Positions 39,738-49,945 of a DNA stretch of 64,000 nucleotides are shown here, piece after piece. The DNA is from a virus: IMG/VR virus record IMGVR_UViG_3300043395_003072, positions 94,463-158,462 of that record; one strand, given 5' to 3'. The position numbers and the translations under genes were made by a program. The notes beneath the pieces were generated by a model that was not told the origin of the DNA, made no database searches, and was given only the letters and a program-made list of their open reading frames with translations. Position 1 is the first letter of the stretch. Every line of letters begins with the position of its first letter.

Positions 39738-40225
39738 TATTTATAAAGCTCCGAGATAAGATCGTTTGCTTCTTTATACTGAATTTCTTTTCGCATTTCT
39801 AAAAGCATTATGTAGTCTTCATAAGTGATACTAGTTTTATTACCACCAAAAACTGCATTAGCATGTCTTTTTAGCGCAGTGTTTTTACTAATGTCGTGAG
39901 TATACTTATGTGGAGACTTTGTTGCTAAGTTATCAATTTCATCTTTTTTATTCTTCAGCTGATTAATTATATCAACAGCTTCTTTTTTCAAAGACTCTAA
40001 TTTCTTTTTAACTGCATTTACCTCCGCCTTGGTAAAAGCAATACTAGGGTTCTCTCTAGCTTTCTTTAATAATAAAGCTAATTCTAAATCAGTATATTCA
40101 ATATTTTCTTCAATAGAATCTTTTACACTTTGCATTTCTTCTTTAGAAGAAGAGATGCTTTTGAATAGATTTCTATTTTCTCTATTTAATTTATTTAAAT
40201 AAAGATCATCAAAGAATTTACTCAT
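39737..40225 (-). CDS. Coiled-coil hypothetical protein (162 aa)
   Basis: Residues 20-100 are strongly predicted by eye as coiled coil (KSISSSKEEMQSVKDSIEEN, VNAVKKKLESLKKEAVDIIN). The rest is basic, with a segment HDISKNTALKRHANAVFGGN. It overlaps both neighbours by one base, which indicates coupled translation. Unknown function; a scaffold or small-terminase-like role would fit the location but is not shown. Confidence 0.45.
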   Translation of the reverse strand: MSKFFDDLYLNKLNRENRNLFKSISSSKEEMQSVKDSIEENIEYTDLELALLLKKARENPSIAFTKAEVNAVKKKLESLKKEAVDIINQLKNKKDEIDNLATKSPHKYTHDISKNTALKRHANAVFGGNKTSITYEDYIMLLEMRKEIQYKEANDLISELYK

Positions 40226-40653
40226 TAAATATCACCTATAACTCTTTTAACAAAAGTTAGTTTAAGGTTTATATCGTTTTTAACTTTGGGGCTTTCATGT
40301 CCAGGGCAATATATCCTTACCCATATAGGTATAGCTGTCTCTGTATTAGCTACTAAGTTATTACCTAGCCCTGGTAAATCACAAGCCGAATTAATTAAAA
40401 CTTCTCCCCACTCTTTATCAGTAGGCTGCTCCTCGCCGTATCTTAGCTTAACTGACCAGCCTGTGCTTGAGAATAAATCTCCTTCAATAAGCTCAGGCAT
40501 CTCAGGTTTAATTTTAAGATTCGTATAGTAGAACTCAGAAGAGTAATTTCTTATATAGATTTTCTCTTCATGAGCGCCGCCAGTAAAACCATTATGAGAA
40601 CTCATTAATTCAGTTAATGGCTCTAGTTCTGAATTCAAAATAACTAAGCTCAT
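40225..40653 (-). CDS. Beta-rich small virion protein (142 aa)
   Basis: All-beta composition with Trp/Pro turns (SELEPLTELMSSHNGFTGG, IYIRNYSSEFYYTNLKIKPE, AIPIWVRIYCPGHESPK), suggesting an Ig-like or jelly-roll decoration or fibre-associated protein. It overlaps the upstream 408-residue gene by four bases. Family not recognised. Confidence 0.45.
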   Translation of the reverse strand: MSLVILNSELEPLTELMSSHNGFTGGAHEEKIYIRNYSSEFYYTNLKIKPEMPELIEGDLFSSTGWSVKLRYGEEQPTDKEWGEVLINSACDLPGLGNNLVANTETAIPIWVRIYCPGHESPKVKNDINLKLTFVKRVIGDI

Positions 40654-41876
40654 ATCTTGTTTCCTCTGTTTTTATTAAACCCACTACTATGGTCATTTCT
40701 TCTACCAGTAAATGGAACTCCAGCTAACGCCGCACCAGATACGGTCATTATTCTCATATTTGTTCCCATATTACCTTTATCTTTACTAGTCAACATTTTT
40801 TGCGCATAACTTGCTCCGATACCTCTCCCTTTTACTTCATCTGGTGTCATTTTTCCAATTGCATTTAAAGCTTGAGTTCTCACTGATTCGGCTGCTTGTC
40901 CCAGCACTGCAGATCTATGCTGTTGAAGTACTAGGTCTTCATTACCTGCTTTAACGGAGAGTGATAAACTATCATCGGATCCAGCAAAATAATCTTTAAG
41001 TTTCGGTTGGTTTATATCTCCTCCTGCATGTAATTCTCCGTATTCGCCAGTTCTAATTTCTCCAATTGTCTTTCCATCAAGCTCTCCAAGTTTTATTTCT
41101 CTTAATTCTGCTTGTGCTGCAACTGCTGGTTTATTAACTAAAGCACCATAAGCGTCTTCTCCCATAAGCTTTTTCATCATTCCTACTTCAATATCTCCCA
41201 TTGATTGCTGAACCATCCTTCCCGCTCCTCTTAATCCTACTGCAGCTAAAGCTCCAACTCCAGCACCAGATTCAAACTCTCCTCCTGCTGCGTAGTTAAC
41301 TAATCCACCTAAAGCCCCAGCAGTAGCTAACATCCCTACTTCTTGGCCTAAAGTTTTATCTTCTAAACTAAAAAGATTAGTTAATGGTGAAGTTGCTCTT
41401 GTTTGACCAGCTCTACTGTATCCTGAAAATAACTCTCCAGTCTCATTAAGATTTCTTGCCATATCTTCGAAAGAACCAAGAGTCCCGTAATTCCCTTCTT
41501 TTTGAGAAGCTAAAAAATTATCTCTAGCTTTAGTAATATTTGCAAATTCAACATCAGATAAATCTCTTCCTGCAGCAGTATTTAGTTCAGATCTGAGATT
41601 TGTCGCATCGTACCCACTCCCAAGACTATTTTTAAGTGCCGCATTAGTTGCATTTTGTTGCGCATCACTTAATCCCGAAATCAATCTTCCACCCATTACA
41701 CTTGTGAAATCATCCATAGCTCTTGTAACATTTTCGCTACCCGCTCTTATTGCTGCACCTGATCCAAGAACAGCATTACCAATAACATCTGGAGTTATTG
41801 AAGTTACAGCATTGTAACCAGATTCTATTGCAGCTTTAGCTCCACTCATTTTAGCTAAAAGTTTTGCTATACTCAT
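40650..41876 (-). CDS. Gly/Ala-rich virion protein (408 aa)
   Basis: Repeated small-residue hydrophobic stretches (GMLATAGALGGLVNYAAGG, AGVGALAAVGLRGAGRM, MTVSGAALAGVPFTGR) alternate with polar Ser/Asn segments. The C-terminus is basic. It resembles the 361-residue product encoded on the other side of the terminase gene in composition. Proteins of this type are often internal head proteins ejected with DNA, which is an inference. It starts four bases before the terminase stop region. Confidence 0.4.
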   Translation of the reverse strand: MSIAKLLAKMSGAKAAIESGYNAVTSITPDVIGNAVLGSGAAIRAGSENVTRAMDDFTSVMGGRLISGLSDAQQNATNAALKNSLGSGYDATNLRSELNTAAGRDLSDVEFANITKARDNFLASQKEGNYGTLGSFEDMARNLNETGELFSGYSRAGQTRATSPLTNLFSLEDKTLGQEVGMLATAGALGGLVNYAAGGEFESGAGVGALAAVGLRGAGRMVQQSMGDIEVGMMKKLMGEDAYGALVNKPAVAAQAELREIKLGELDGKTIGEIRTGEYGELHAGGDINQPKLKDYFAGSDDSLSLSVKAGNEDLVLQQHRSAVLGQAAESVRTQALNAIGKMTPDEVKGRGIGASYAQKMLTSKDKGNMGTNMRIMTVSGAALAGVPFTGRRNDHSSGFNKNRGNKI

Positions 41877-41879
41877 GTG

Positions 41880-43997
41880 TTATTTCCAACTTCTAGAAGC
41901 GCGTTTTCCAAAATGGCCTCTTTTTTGTGCGTGTTGAATTTCACTTATAGGAGTCATTCCTCTACTAGTATTATGATACTTATTGATTCCATCTAATATA
42001 ATGCTTTTGGATTTTTCAGGATCTTTTTCTACGTTTTGTCTACTAATCTCTAATAAGTGATATAAACCAGGAACGCCTTCTTTTTTATTCTTATCAAATA
42101 AAGCGGAGGCTTCATCTTGCTTTGCTAGTTTATTAATAGCCTCTAACTTATGAAATGTAGGTACTGAAGGAAACATATGCTTACCTGAGTAAACTGATTC
42201 TTCTAGTACTAAGGCTCCTAAAGCTAACATAAATGCGTCAAGCCTGTGGTCTCCTACAAGTTCGTTTTGCTTACCATATATAGGCTTATTATTTTGGGCG
42301 TTATATTTCTCTATTACATAATTAAAGAACTGGTCTGTTAATGTCTTGTCAGTTACAGGATATTTAAACAAATTCTCTTGTAAAATTCTAGTAGCGTTCT
42401 CTACTAAGAAATGTTTCCCTGTTTTCTTTATATCTTCGTTAGTTACAGGATCTTTTAGAATTACATTCGATGAGAAGTTAAAAGCTTTTAATCTATCGTA
42501 GATCTTAACAGCTTCTTCCTCCATAGGAGTTTTGTTCTGCTTGCTTCTAAGAGCATAAGACTCCCATTTAATATCTTCTATAATAGTATGCCCATAGCCC
42601 TCGTCAGCATATATATAATCTGGCCGCCATTTATAATTGAGATTCATTAACTCTTTAATCCATCTCTTAGCAGAGAACTCAGAAGATGGAACGTTTACAG
42701 CATCTAAGCCAATCCAAACTTTATCTTGTGGAAAATATCCAACAACATAAAACTCAGTACCTGCGTTTTTATTCCAGTCTATACCTATAGCCTTGATACA
42801 GTCGTTAACAGAGCGCAGCCCTAACTTCTTTTGCAGAACATTTAACTCTGCAGCATCATCATAGCTGTAATCTAGCCTTGCATGGTTTATCCAATTCTTC
42901 TTGAAAACACCTTTCTCATCATCAGTAAATACAGCCATATATTCTGACATAAAAGACTCAGGTGTAGAATCTCTTATAATATCAGCTTTGATCTGCTCCC
43001 AGAAAGGCAAGATAGAAGTAGGTAAATGATCTGATTTGAAATCAGAACGCTTTTGAGTCCACTCGTGAAACTTGCCTTTCTCTCCGATAGGCGTAGAGGT
43101 GGCAATTAATATCGTATCTGGAGTAGTAGCAAGTATAGGGTTAATCACCTTAGTTAATACTTCTTCTGGAATCATATCCATCTCGTCTAGATAAACTACA
43201 TTCGCAGAGAAACCACGCATAGTACCACCACCAGAACCATCTTGCCTTACACCTATACCTGATACGAATCCTTGAATTAAACCGCCATTCTTAAACTCCA
43301 TCTTAAATGTAGGAGTCTTAATATATAAACTGTCTCCAGTACCAGAAATTACTTCTTGTCTAAGCTCTACATTTCTTTTTAGAAGCTTTTCCATTTCTTC
43401 AAAGATGTTAGTTAGCTGAGCCTGATAAGGAGTAACTACCATTATAGAAGGCCCAAGATAAACAATATTACCTTGCGAGTCACGACCTCTATCTAGCTTC
43501 ATGTTAAACGCGTAATAAATAAGCTTTAGAGCCATGGCAAAGCTCTTACCTGCACGACGCCCTTCAAGTATAGCAATACGCTTACTAGTGCACCTTATTT
43601 GCTCTTTCTGATAGCTTCTAATAAACCACTTAGAGTCTTCATCGCTAAAACCAAACATGAGCTCGCACCAAGTAACAGGATCGATAGAAGCTTTTAGCAA
43701 CTTAGTGGCGTGCTCTTGAGTCATGCCTGTTTTTTCAGACAGCTCTTCTATCTTAGAAGCAGCCCCATCAGGCAATTTCCTAGCAACAAAATTACATTTA
43801 ATAGTATTTTCGCCATATTTATAATGTTGCCTAATCTGGCAATTGATACAACCTCTAGTTGTATCCATATTTATCTTATCTTTAAAGTAATCCAATATTT
43901 CTTCAGAAGCTTTTGCATCTGGATTTTGATGCTCAACTCCATACTCATTTACAGTGTAAAGTTCTTCTTGAATTAAAGCTCTAATCTTTGGGTGCAT
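41880..43997 (-). CDS. terL: Terminase large subunit (705 aa)
   Basis: The ATPase domain shows a Walker A-like LEGRRAGKSFAM (Lys151) and a Walker B YLDEMD (Asp271, Glu272). The C-terminal nuclease domain starts near IGIDWNKNAGTEFYVVGY (Asp407) and includes YADEGYGH and DHRLDAFMLALG, giving the acidic residues expected for the RNase H-fold headful nuclease. The first ~100 residues form a Cys-containing N-terminal extension (CINCQIRQHYKYGENTIKC) that may bind zinc. It packages DNA into proheads through the portal. Confidence 0.85.
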   Translation of the reverse strand: MHPKIRALIQEELYTVNEYGVEHQNPDAKASEEILDYFKDKINMDTTRGCINCQIRQHYKYGENTIKCNFVARKLPDGAASKIEELSEKTGMTQEHATKLLKASIDPVTWCELMFGFSDEDSKWFIRSYQKEQIRCTSKRIAILEGRRAGKSFAMALKLIYYAFNMKLDRGRDSQGNIVYLGPSIMVVTPYQAQLTNIFEEMEKLLKRNVELRQEVISGTGDSLYIKTPTFKMEFKNGGLIQGFVSGIGVRQDGSGGGTMRGFSANVVYLDEMDMIPEEVLTKVINPILATTPDTILIATSTPIGEKGKFHEWTQKRSDFKSDHLPTSILPFWEQIKADIIRDSTPESFMSEYMAVFTDDEKGVFKKNWINHARLDYSYDDAAELNVLQKKLGLRSVNDCIKAIGIDWNKNAGTEFYVVGYFPQDKVWIGLDAVNVPSSEFSAKRWIKELMNLNYKWRPDYIYADEGYGHTIIEDIKWESYALRSKQNKTPMEEEAVKIYDRLKAFNFSSNVILKDPVTNEDIKKTGKHFLVENATRILQENLFKYPVTDKTLTDQFFNYVIEKYNAQNNKPIYGKQNELVGDHRLDAFMLALGALVLEESVYSGKHMFPSVPTFHKLEAINKLAKQDEASALFDKNKKEGVPGLYHLLEISRQNVEKDPEKSKSIILDGINKYHNTSRGMTPISEIQHAQKRGHFGKRASRSWK

Positions 43998-43998
43998 A

Positions 43999-45084
43999 TT
44001 AGTATCTCTTATAGTGGCTAAACATATCTCTATTCATATGTACTATATTAGCTTCTTGACCAAAAGCACTTCTTGCATTCATATGAGACTTATTCATTGC
44101 TTGTAGTGCGCGCTCTCTCATTGTTACTGCATTCTGAGTAAAGAATGCAGCAGTATCTCCTGCATAATTTAAACCCTTATTTCTTTGAGCCCTAGCGAAT
44201 CCACCTTCCACCATTGCATAAGTGCTCGAAACTACTTCTTTCATTGCATAAATTCCCGCACCCGCTATTGCTAAACCTGCTAAGCTTGAACCAATATTTG
44301 CACCTACCGCAGCACCCCCAGCAGCACCAAAAATATAACCGAACATTCCAGTTATATTTTCATTTAAAATTTCCATTCCTACATAGTTATTTACTACTGA
44401 AGCAGCGCCACTCAAAAAAGCCGATCCAGCAGTAGCGCCAATACTTGCTGCTGTATGAGCAACCATTATACTCGATGCTCTAGCAAGCAAAGGCATTCTT
44501 GCATACGGTCCAGTTAAACCAGCTGCATATTGATAAGACATAGCTGTTCCAGTATTAACTTTTAAAAACTTATCAGCTTTTGCTCTATCAATAATATCTC
44601 CACCAACTACAGTCGCATTCATTGCAGAATAGTTTGCGAAAGCATCTCTTACTAAATATCCCGGAAGCCCTTGTACGCCTTCTTCTGCAACAGCTTGAAT
44701 TCCAAAGACAGCAGATAATGCTAAAGGAAGCGCTACGCTTAGTTTGCTACCCTGAATAATTCCTCCAGGAATTAAATTAGAGCCTACTGCCGTAGAGTAA
44801 TTTCCTGGCAAATTAGCTTCAAATTTTAAAGGGTTACTAAATAATCCGGTGCCATTTGACGGCATTATATTTGTAACACCAAACTTCGCTTGTCTAGATA
44901 AATTGGAAAAATTTTGATCACTAAATACAGCGCCAAAACCTAAGTTTCCAACAATTTTTTCAGCACCTACCGCATAAAAAGCGCCAGATAGAGCTCGCTC
45001 TCCAAGCATCTTTCTAGTAAGCATTGCCGCTCCAGTACCTTCTGCAACAGCAGCTCCATTCTCAAGTAAAGATATCATATCCAT
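43999..45084 (-). CDS. Glycine-zipper membrane-active virion protein (361 aa)
   Basis: Several hydrophobic helices rich in Gly, Ala and Ser occur: LPLALSAVFGIQAVAE, SSIMVAHTAASIGATAGSAF, and a glycine zipper FGAAGGAAVGANIGSSLAGL followed by AIAGAGIYAM near residues 255-290. This is expected of a pore-forming or ejected protein. It is one base from the terminase gene and two bases from the nuclease fusion. Function is inferred from composition. Confidence 0.45.
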   Translation of the reverse strand: MDMISLLENGAAVAEGTGAAMLTRKMLGERALSGAFYAVGAEKIVGNLGFGAVFSDQNFSNLSRQAKFGVTNIMPSNGTGLFSNPLKFEANLPGNYSTAVGSNLIPGGIIQGSKLSVALPLALSAVFGIQAVAEEGVQGLPGYLVRDAFANYSAMNATVVGGDIIDRAKADKFLKVNTGTAMSYQYAAGLTGPYARMPLLARASSIMVAHTAASIGATAGSAFLSGAASVVNNYVGMEILNENITGMFGYIFGAAGGAAVGANIGSSLAGLAIAGAGIYAMKEVVSSTYAMVEGGFARAQRNKGLNYAGDTAAFFTQNAVTMRERALQAMNKSHMNARSAFGQEANIVHMNRDMFSHYKRY

Positions 45085-45086
45085 AA

Positions 45087-48000
45087 TTACATCCTATGAT
45101 GGCCAATTGGAGAGTTAAATTGATTACGCAATGCGCTTTGCTGCATAGCCGCCATTGTTTGTTTTCTTTTAAAAGATTCAATTTCTCTTATTTTAGCTTC
45201 TGTAGACTTTTGATTCATTTCTGACTCATATACAGAATCAGAAGTAATCAACTTAGCCATCTCTACATTGTTTTGATTTACATTTCCAACCTTCATCTTC
45301 TCAGTTAATCTATCGGAACCTCGAGTCCTCATAAGTCTGCCGATCTCATACTTTTGCTGATCAAGTACACTTGTTATAGAATTGCTAGGTTGTCCGTAAG
45401 TCTCCAGATTCATTGCTGAGAATTTAGGATCGTCTGCAAATGGCTTCTCAAGACTACCTATCTTCTTACCTAGAATCTCTAATTCTTCTTTATTTATATA
45501 GCCTTGTCTTTGAGCTTTGTTCATTTCTGCAAACATGCTCATCATATTACTACTATTAACTACTTTAGCGGGATCATTTAACATGTTAAAGGTTACTGTT
45601 TGTCCACTAACTTTTGTTATCTCTTTATAAGCTTGGAAATAAGCCTCTGACCACATTCCCTTCTTAGCTTCATAAGCTTGCTCTTCAGCTATTTCAAAAG
45701 CTTTTTGGTCATATATAGGCTGCTTACCTTTACCCTTATAAGGAAGATAAGCAGCAGCGCCTCTCTTTAATAATTCTAAGTTCAAGTTTTTACCATCTAC
45801 ATAAACAACACCTACTTGACGACCATAAGTCATATCTCCCGGCTCAGTTACTACTTTCACTTCCTTAGCGTTGGCTAATAATTCTTGAGCTATCTGCTTC
45901 GCAGCTTCTGCATATGGCTGAGCAGCTCTATATTCGTGAGCAGTTTCTGGAGCATCTATACCTGCTAAGCGGAACTTAGCTTGACCAGTAGTACCCATAA
46001 ATTTATTCAATGGATCAATAATTCCACCATCTCTATTCACAGTAATAGTGTCTGCATCTTCTACTGTGATTTGTGTAGGATCAATACTATACTCTATTAA
46101 GTTTTTACCTTTAAGAGATGAATACCTTTCTGGATTAACTGGATTTCCCATAGTTACTAGGCTTGGTTGTTCTATAGAGAATCCATATTGTTTTCTAAAA
46201 GCAGAGTCTATGTGTTTCTTAAAGAAAAGCCCTATATCTCCTTCTTCAGAAAAGTGCCTTAACATAAACTGTCTATTAATATAATTCTGACGCTCTCTCC
46301 TTAAATTATGATCTTCAAGTACAGAGGAAGAATAACCCATACCTTGGTAAGGGGAACCGAAGTCTGTATTCAGTTTACGCATGAAAGCAGCCACACCAGA
46401 TTCTGACATACCTTCTATAGTGTTTCCATATTTTATATTTAAGTCTGCTTTATAGGCTTCTTCGCTTCCGTACTCTTGAGCCTTAACATTCAAGAATTGC
46501 TCATAAGTAGGAGTTAGCAAACTTTTACTAGCTTGTCTTTCTGGAGTAGCTGCCCCAAAACCAGCTAAACCTAAAACAAGCCCGACATAACCTCTCTTTG
46601 GAATACTACTTATAATCTCTCCTAAGTTTCTAATACTTGGCGCTTCGGGCATTGAAATAGCTTGCGCTGGATTAGTTCTTGGTACTAGTGGCACTTCTGC
46701 TTGCGCTATAACAGTAGGACTTGTTGTCGGCGTTACGGTTGGTATTGTTTCTGGTACTGGAGCTTCTGGTTCACCAAAGCTAACTCTTATTGCATTTTTA
46801 AGAAAATCACTTAAAGAACGACCTCTCCTCTGTCTTTGATTTAATTTCGCGCCTCTAGTTATTCTTCCACTTCCAGTTTTTAAAACTACTGCTTGAGCTT
46901 TAATAGTAGCGTCAAACTCTGCTTGATAAGTTCCAGCAGCACCAAATCTTCTTTCAAATACTTCAATCTGTTTACTTGCAGATTCTGAATACTCGCTACC
47001 TATCCTGCTTAGCTCGCCTCGGTTCTCTGGAAGCAACTCTCCGCTACTACCAAAAAGCCCTGAGATTCTTGGTATTATCTCGTCAAGTATTCTTCCCCTA
47101 TCAGCGCTGGCATAATCATCTAACCCTCTCATATTTTCAATAAACTTATCTAAAGTAAATATCTTAGTACTTTGAGAAGCGGCTATAGGTGTTGCTTCTG
47201 TAACTGCAAGCCCACCAACTTCTCTTGCTTGCTGTACTACCCCCAATCCAGGCTTATATTCTTTTACATTAAAGAATCCACGCTCTGCTAAATCTACTAA
47301 GTCACGACCAGCTCGTTGCCTATACAAGACATCTATTAAAGAATCATCTGAACCTGAAACTCGTTTAGTTAAAGCTTGAAAGGCTCCTGCATATTGTTGC
47401 GCTTCGTAGTAAGCCCCTCGACCTTGAGTCGCCTCATCTATCAACCTTCTCCCAACTTCTGTATCTTTGCTTACTTCGTCTATGGCCTGCAAGTGCTTTA
47501 AACCTTCAGATAATACAATCTTTTCAGAAATAGCTGTATCTGCAAAGCCTGCGTGAAGCTCTTTTGTGTCTGTTAAGTATTTAAACGCATCTTTTTCACC
47601 ACGTCCCACAGCTGCTGCATACGAATAAAGTCTAGCCTGAACTTCTACACCAAGCGCTGCTGGCTTAGAAACATTAGTAATCAATCCTTGTTTAATAAGC
47701 ATAGACTGTTGAGTTCTGGCTATATCTAATACGTCTCTTACATCGCCTTCTTTTGTATGCTTAATTAAAGCTTCATACATCCCAGACCAATCACCACTCT
47801 TTTGGGCCAATGCTCTTGCTCTTGAAAACTCTACTCCAGTAACGAAGAATGGTTTACCTGTACTAACTGAAATACCTCCAGTAGTTCCGAAGAATGGGTT
47901 CTTTGTTTGAAGCTTCTCAGTTCTGCCTGCATTCAGTGCTTCTATTTCTTTTTCATAGCGCCCATACTGATAGCCTCTAACAAAGTCTGACTCATCAATA

Positions 48001-49034
48001 GCTTCTAAGTTTTTACTTGCTCTATCTGCATTTAAAGCTTCAAATGCTTCTTTTGAGTAAGCATCTATATGCCCGCCAAACTCACCTGATTCGAAGCTAG
48101 CGTTAGCAATCCAAGTAACCTTACCTCTTAATAACTTAGGTAACTCATCCTGCAATATCTTTCTGATACTAAACCCCTGTTTTAATTCTAAGTTTTCTCC
48201 TTGTTTTCCAAAATAAGTTTCTGAATCATAACCCGCTGCTTCTACTTGAGCTATAAGTTGTTGCTTACTAACGTTTTGTAAATTTATAGCATTAAATAAT
48301 GCTCTTTTATGAATTACATCTTGGCTCAAAGCTTCACCACTACTATCTACTCCTACTTTCGCTTTTATAAGCTTAGCTTCATCTTCTACCATTTGGACAG
48401 CTTGGAACTTATCAGTACGAATCATCTCGTCTTCAATAGCTGATTTTAACACCGGATCTTTTCTAATAGCTTCTACCAGCTTGTCAGTATTCCCCCCTGC
48501 ATAACTTCCATAAACTGTAGGATTCCTTAAAGCCATTTGTCTTAAAGTATCACTATATTTTATTTCTCTAAAAGTAGCATCCCCGAGATTACTATCTAAA
48601 ACCGAACCTCTAGATTTATAAGCAGCCTCACCTAACTTAGGTTCTACACCTAACAAAGCATTAGACGTCGGTACAAACATTGTAGTTTTAGCAGATTGAT
48701 AATCGTGCACAGCAATCTGTGTAATACTATCTCTACCCAACCTACCTGTAGTTTCAATATCTAATAATACTGAATTCTTCAATATCTCTGCTGCATTACC
48801 AAAAGCAGAACCAGATATTGGAGTTCTAGTATTAGTTTTAGGATCAAATACAGTTACAGATTGTACTTCTCTACCTTGTCTTAGATACAAATTATATACA
48901 GTATCATCTGCAATTTCTTTTGGAGCTAATCTAAAAGTCTCAGTAACCGTTTGCCCATTTGGCAACTTAACTACATATTCTATTTCTTTATACGTATCTC
49001 CAGTATTTATAAAAGTAAAATGCTTATTCTTCAT
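45087..49034 (-). CDS. DEDD exonuclease / SNase fusion, probable virion protein (1315 aa)
   Basis: Residues ~85-330 look like a DEDDh exonuclease: VLLDIETTGRLGRDSITQIA provides Exo I (Asp92, Glu94) and IANASFESGEFG supplies an Exo II-like segment. Residues ~985-1140 form a staphylococcal nuclease domain with VEDADTITV, FRLAGIDAPE (Asp1027) and TYGRQVGVVYVDGKNLNLEL, the SNase catalytic arrangement. The rest is helical with an Ala/Thr/Pro linker near 780-830. Fusion of two nucleases in the virion operon suggests host-genome or competitor-DNA degradation, or DNA processing at ejection. The start is supported by an overlap of 11 bases with the upstream gene. Confidence 0.65.
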   Translation of the reverse strand: MKNKHFTFINTGDTYKEIEYVVKLPNGQTVTETFRLAPKEIADDTVYNLYLRQGREVQSVTVFDPKTNTRTPISGSAFGNAAEILKNSVLLDIETTGRLGRDSITQIAVHDYQSAKTTMFVPTSNALLGVEPKLGEAAYKSRGSVLDSNLGDATFREIKYSDTLRQMALRNPTVYGSYAGGNTDKLVEAIRKDPVLKSAIEDEMIRTDKFQAVQMVEDEAKLIKAKVGVDSSGEALSQDVIHKRALFNAINLQNVSKQQLIAQVEAAGYDSETYFGKQGENLELKQGFSIRKILQDELPKLLRGKVTWIANASFESGEFGGHIDAYSKEAFEALNADRASKNLEAIDESDFVRGYQYGRYEKEIEALNAGRTEKLQTKNPFFGTTGGISVSTGKPFFVTGVEFSRARALAQKSGDWSGMYEALIKHTKEGDVRDVLDIARTQQSMLIKQGLITNVSKPAALGVEVQARLYSYAAAVGRGEKDAFKYLTDTKELHAGFADTAISEKIVLSEGLKHLQAIDEVSKDTEVGRRLIDEATQGRGAYYEAQQYAGAFQALTKRVSGSDDSLIDVLYRQRAGRDLVDLAERGFFNVKEYKPGLGVVQQAREVGGLAVTEATPIAASQSTKIFTLDKFIENMRGLDDYASADRGRILDEIIPRISGLFGSSGELLPENRGELSRIGSEYSESASKQIEVFERRFGAAGTYQAEFDATIKAQAVVLKTGSGRITRGAKLNQRQRRGRSLSDFLKNAIRVSFGEPEAPVPETIPTVTPTTSPTVIAQAEVPLVPRTNPAQAISMPEAPSIRNLGEIISSIPKRGYVGLVLGLAGFGAATPERQASKSLLTPTYEQFLNVKAQEYGSEEAYKADLNIKYGNTIEGMSESGVAAFMRKLNTDFGSPYQGMGYSSSVLEDHNLRRERQNYINRQFMLRHFSEEGDIGLFFKKHIDSAFRKQYGFSIEQPSLVTMGNPVNPERYSSLKGKNLIEYSIDPTQITVEDADTITVNRDGGIIDPLNKFMGTTGQAKFRLAGIDAPETAHEYRAAQPYAEAAKQIAQELLANAKEVKVVTEPGDMTYGRQVGVVYVDGKNLNLELLKRGAAAYLPYKGKGKQPIYDQKAFEIAEEQAYEAKKGMWSEAYFQAYKEITKVSGQTVTFNMLNDPAKVVNSSNMMSMFAEMNKAQRQGYINKEELEILGKKIGSLEKPFADDPKFSAMNLETYGQPSNSITSVLDQQKYEIGRLMRTRGSDRLTEKMKVGNVNQNNVEMAKLITSDSVYESEMNQKSTEAKIREIESFKRKQTMAAMQQSALRNQFNSPIGHHRM

Positions 49035-49731
49035 CTATCAAAATCTCTTTTGGTAATAACTTCTTTGAGTCAACCTCGTATAAAGCCTGCCTCAACATAG
49101 ATATTTCCTCCAGAACTCTAGAGTTGTTATTATTCTCTTGAATCTTGGCCATCATCTTAGCCTTAGATTCTCTAGTCTCCACTAACTTCTCTAACCAGCG
49201 TTCCCTGCGGCGCTCTAATTTATCAATCATATCTACTACAGGGTGCAACTTAGTAGTCTCAGCTTTCTCACCATTCTCATTAAAAGCTACCACATCACTA
49301 ATAAGAAAATCTCTACCTTCTCCTTTTTTATCTCCATTAGATAAAATCAAAACGCATCTATTCTTATACAAATCAATTAAAGATAATTCATTAACAATAC
49401 TCATCTCTACAGGATTACTAGGGTCTACATTTAAATAACTAATATAGTCTATTAATTTTTGTTCAACAAAAACAGTCTCCATAATACATTCTCTACCAAT
49501 AGGATAATCACTCTCTTCTCCTAATACTAAAGCGCCATTTACATCTCTCTCTGGTATAGGACATTTATTAATAAAAGGACACTTCTTACATCCCATACAC
49601 ATAATAGGAGAAGAAGTATAAACTCCATTCTTATAGTGATTAGACTTAGCTACAATCCTAGCTGCTTTCTCTGGAGGTAGAGAGTTCAAGTATTCATTAT
49701 GAGTGCCGCCGAAGAATTTAATAAGATCCAT
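49024..49731 (-). CDS. Cys-rich protein, first gene of the leftward operon (235 aa)
   Basis: I start it at the ATG complementary to 49729-49731, since CAGGAG lies seven bases upstream; the longer reading adds a hydrophobic artefact from AT-rich DNA. Residues around 40-85 contain CMGCKKCPFINKCP and, later, PIGREC, a cluster that probably binds zinc or an iron-sulfur centre. The second half is helical and charged. Position at the head of the operon could suit a regulator or small-terminase function. Neither is shown. Confidence 0.5.
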   Translation of the reverse strand: MDLIKFFGGTHNEYLNSLPPEKAARIVAKSNHYKNGVYTSSPIMCMGCKKCPFINKCPIPERDVNGALVLGEESDYPIGRECIMETVFVEQKLIDYISYLNVDPSNPVEMSIVNELSLIDLYKNRCVLILSNGDKKGEGRDFLISDVVAFNENGEKAETTKLHPVVDMIDKLERRRERWLEKLVETRESKAKMMAKIQENNNNSRVLEEISMLRQALYEVDSKKLLPKEILIDEE

Positions 49732-49823
49732 ATATAACTCCTGAAAATATATAATAAAAAATTTAAAATAAATAATAACATAAATCAATAATTAAATTTC
49801 TAAAAAGACCCCGGGGGTGAATT

Positions 49824-49924
49824 GAAAATATTTGGGAGTAAGAGAGCGCGAGAAAGTATAAAAAATATTTGGGAAAAAGCTGTTACCTATGACGGCAATT
49901 AGAAAAATATAAAAAATATTTGGG
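49824..49924. promoter_or_regulatory. Three direct repeats ending ATATTTGGG in the divergent intergenic region
   Basis: An exact 17-bp sequence, TATAAAAAATATTTGGG, occurs at 49857-49873 and 49908-49924, and a shorter related copy (GAAAATATTTGGG) at 49824-49836. All three face right and lie between the divergent operons, 37 and 51 bases apart (end to end). They are good candidates for promoters or operators of the rightward module, possibly recognised by a phage polymerase. The rest of 49,732-49,823 is AT-rich with a CCCCGGGGG inverted repeat near 49,809 and no clear -35/-10 pair. Confidence 0.5.
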
Positions 49925-49945
49925 GGTGTTATTTTTATAGTGGTT

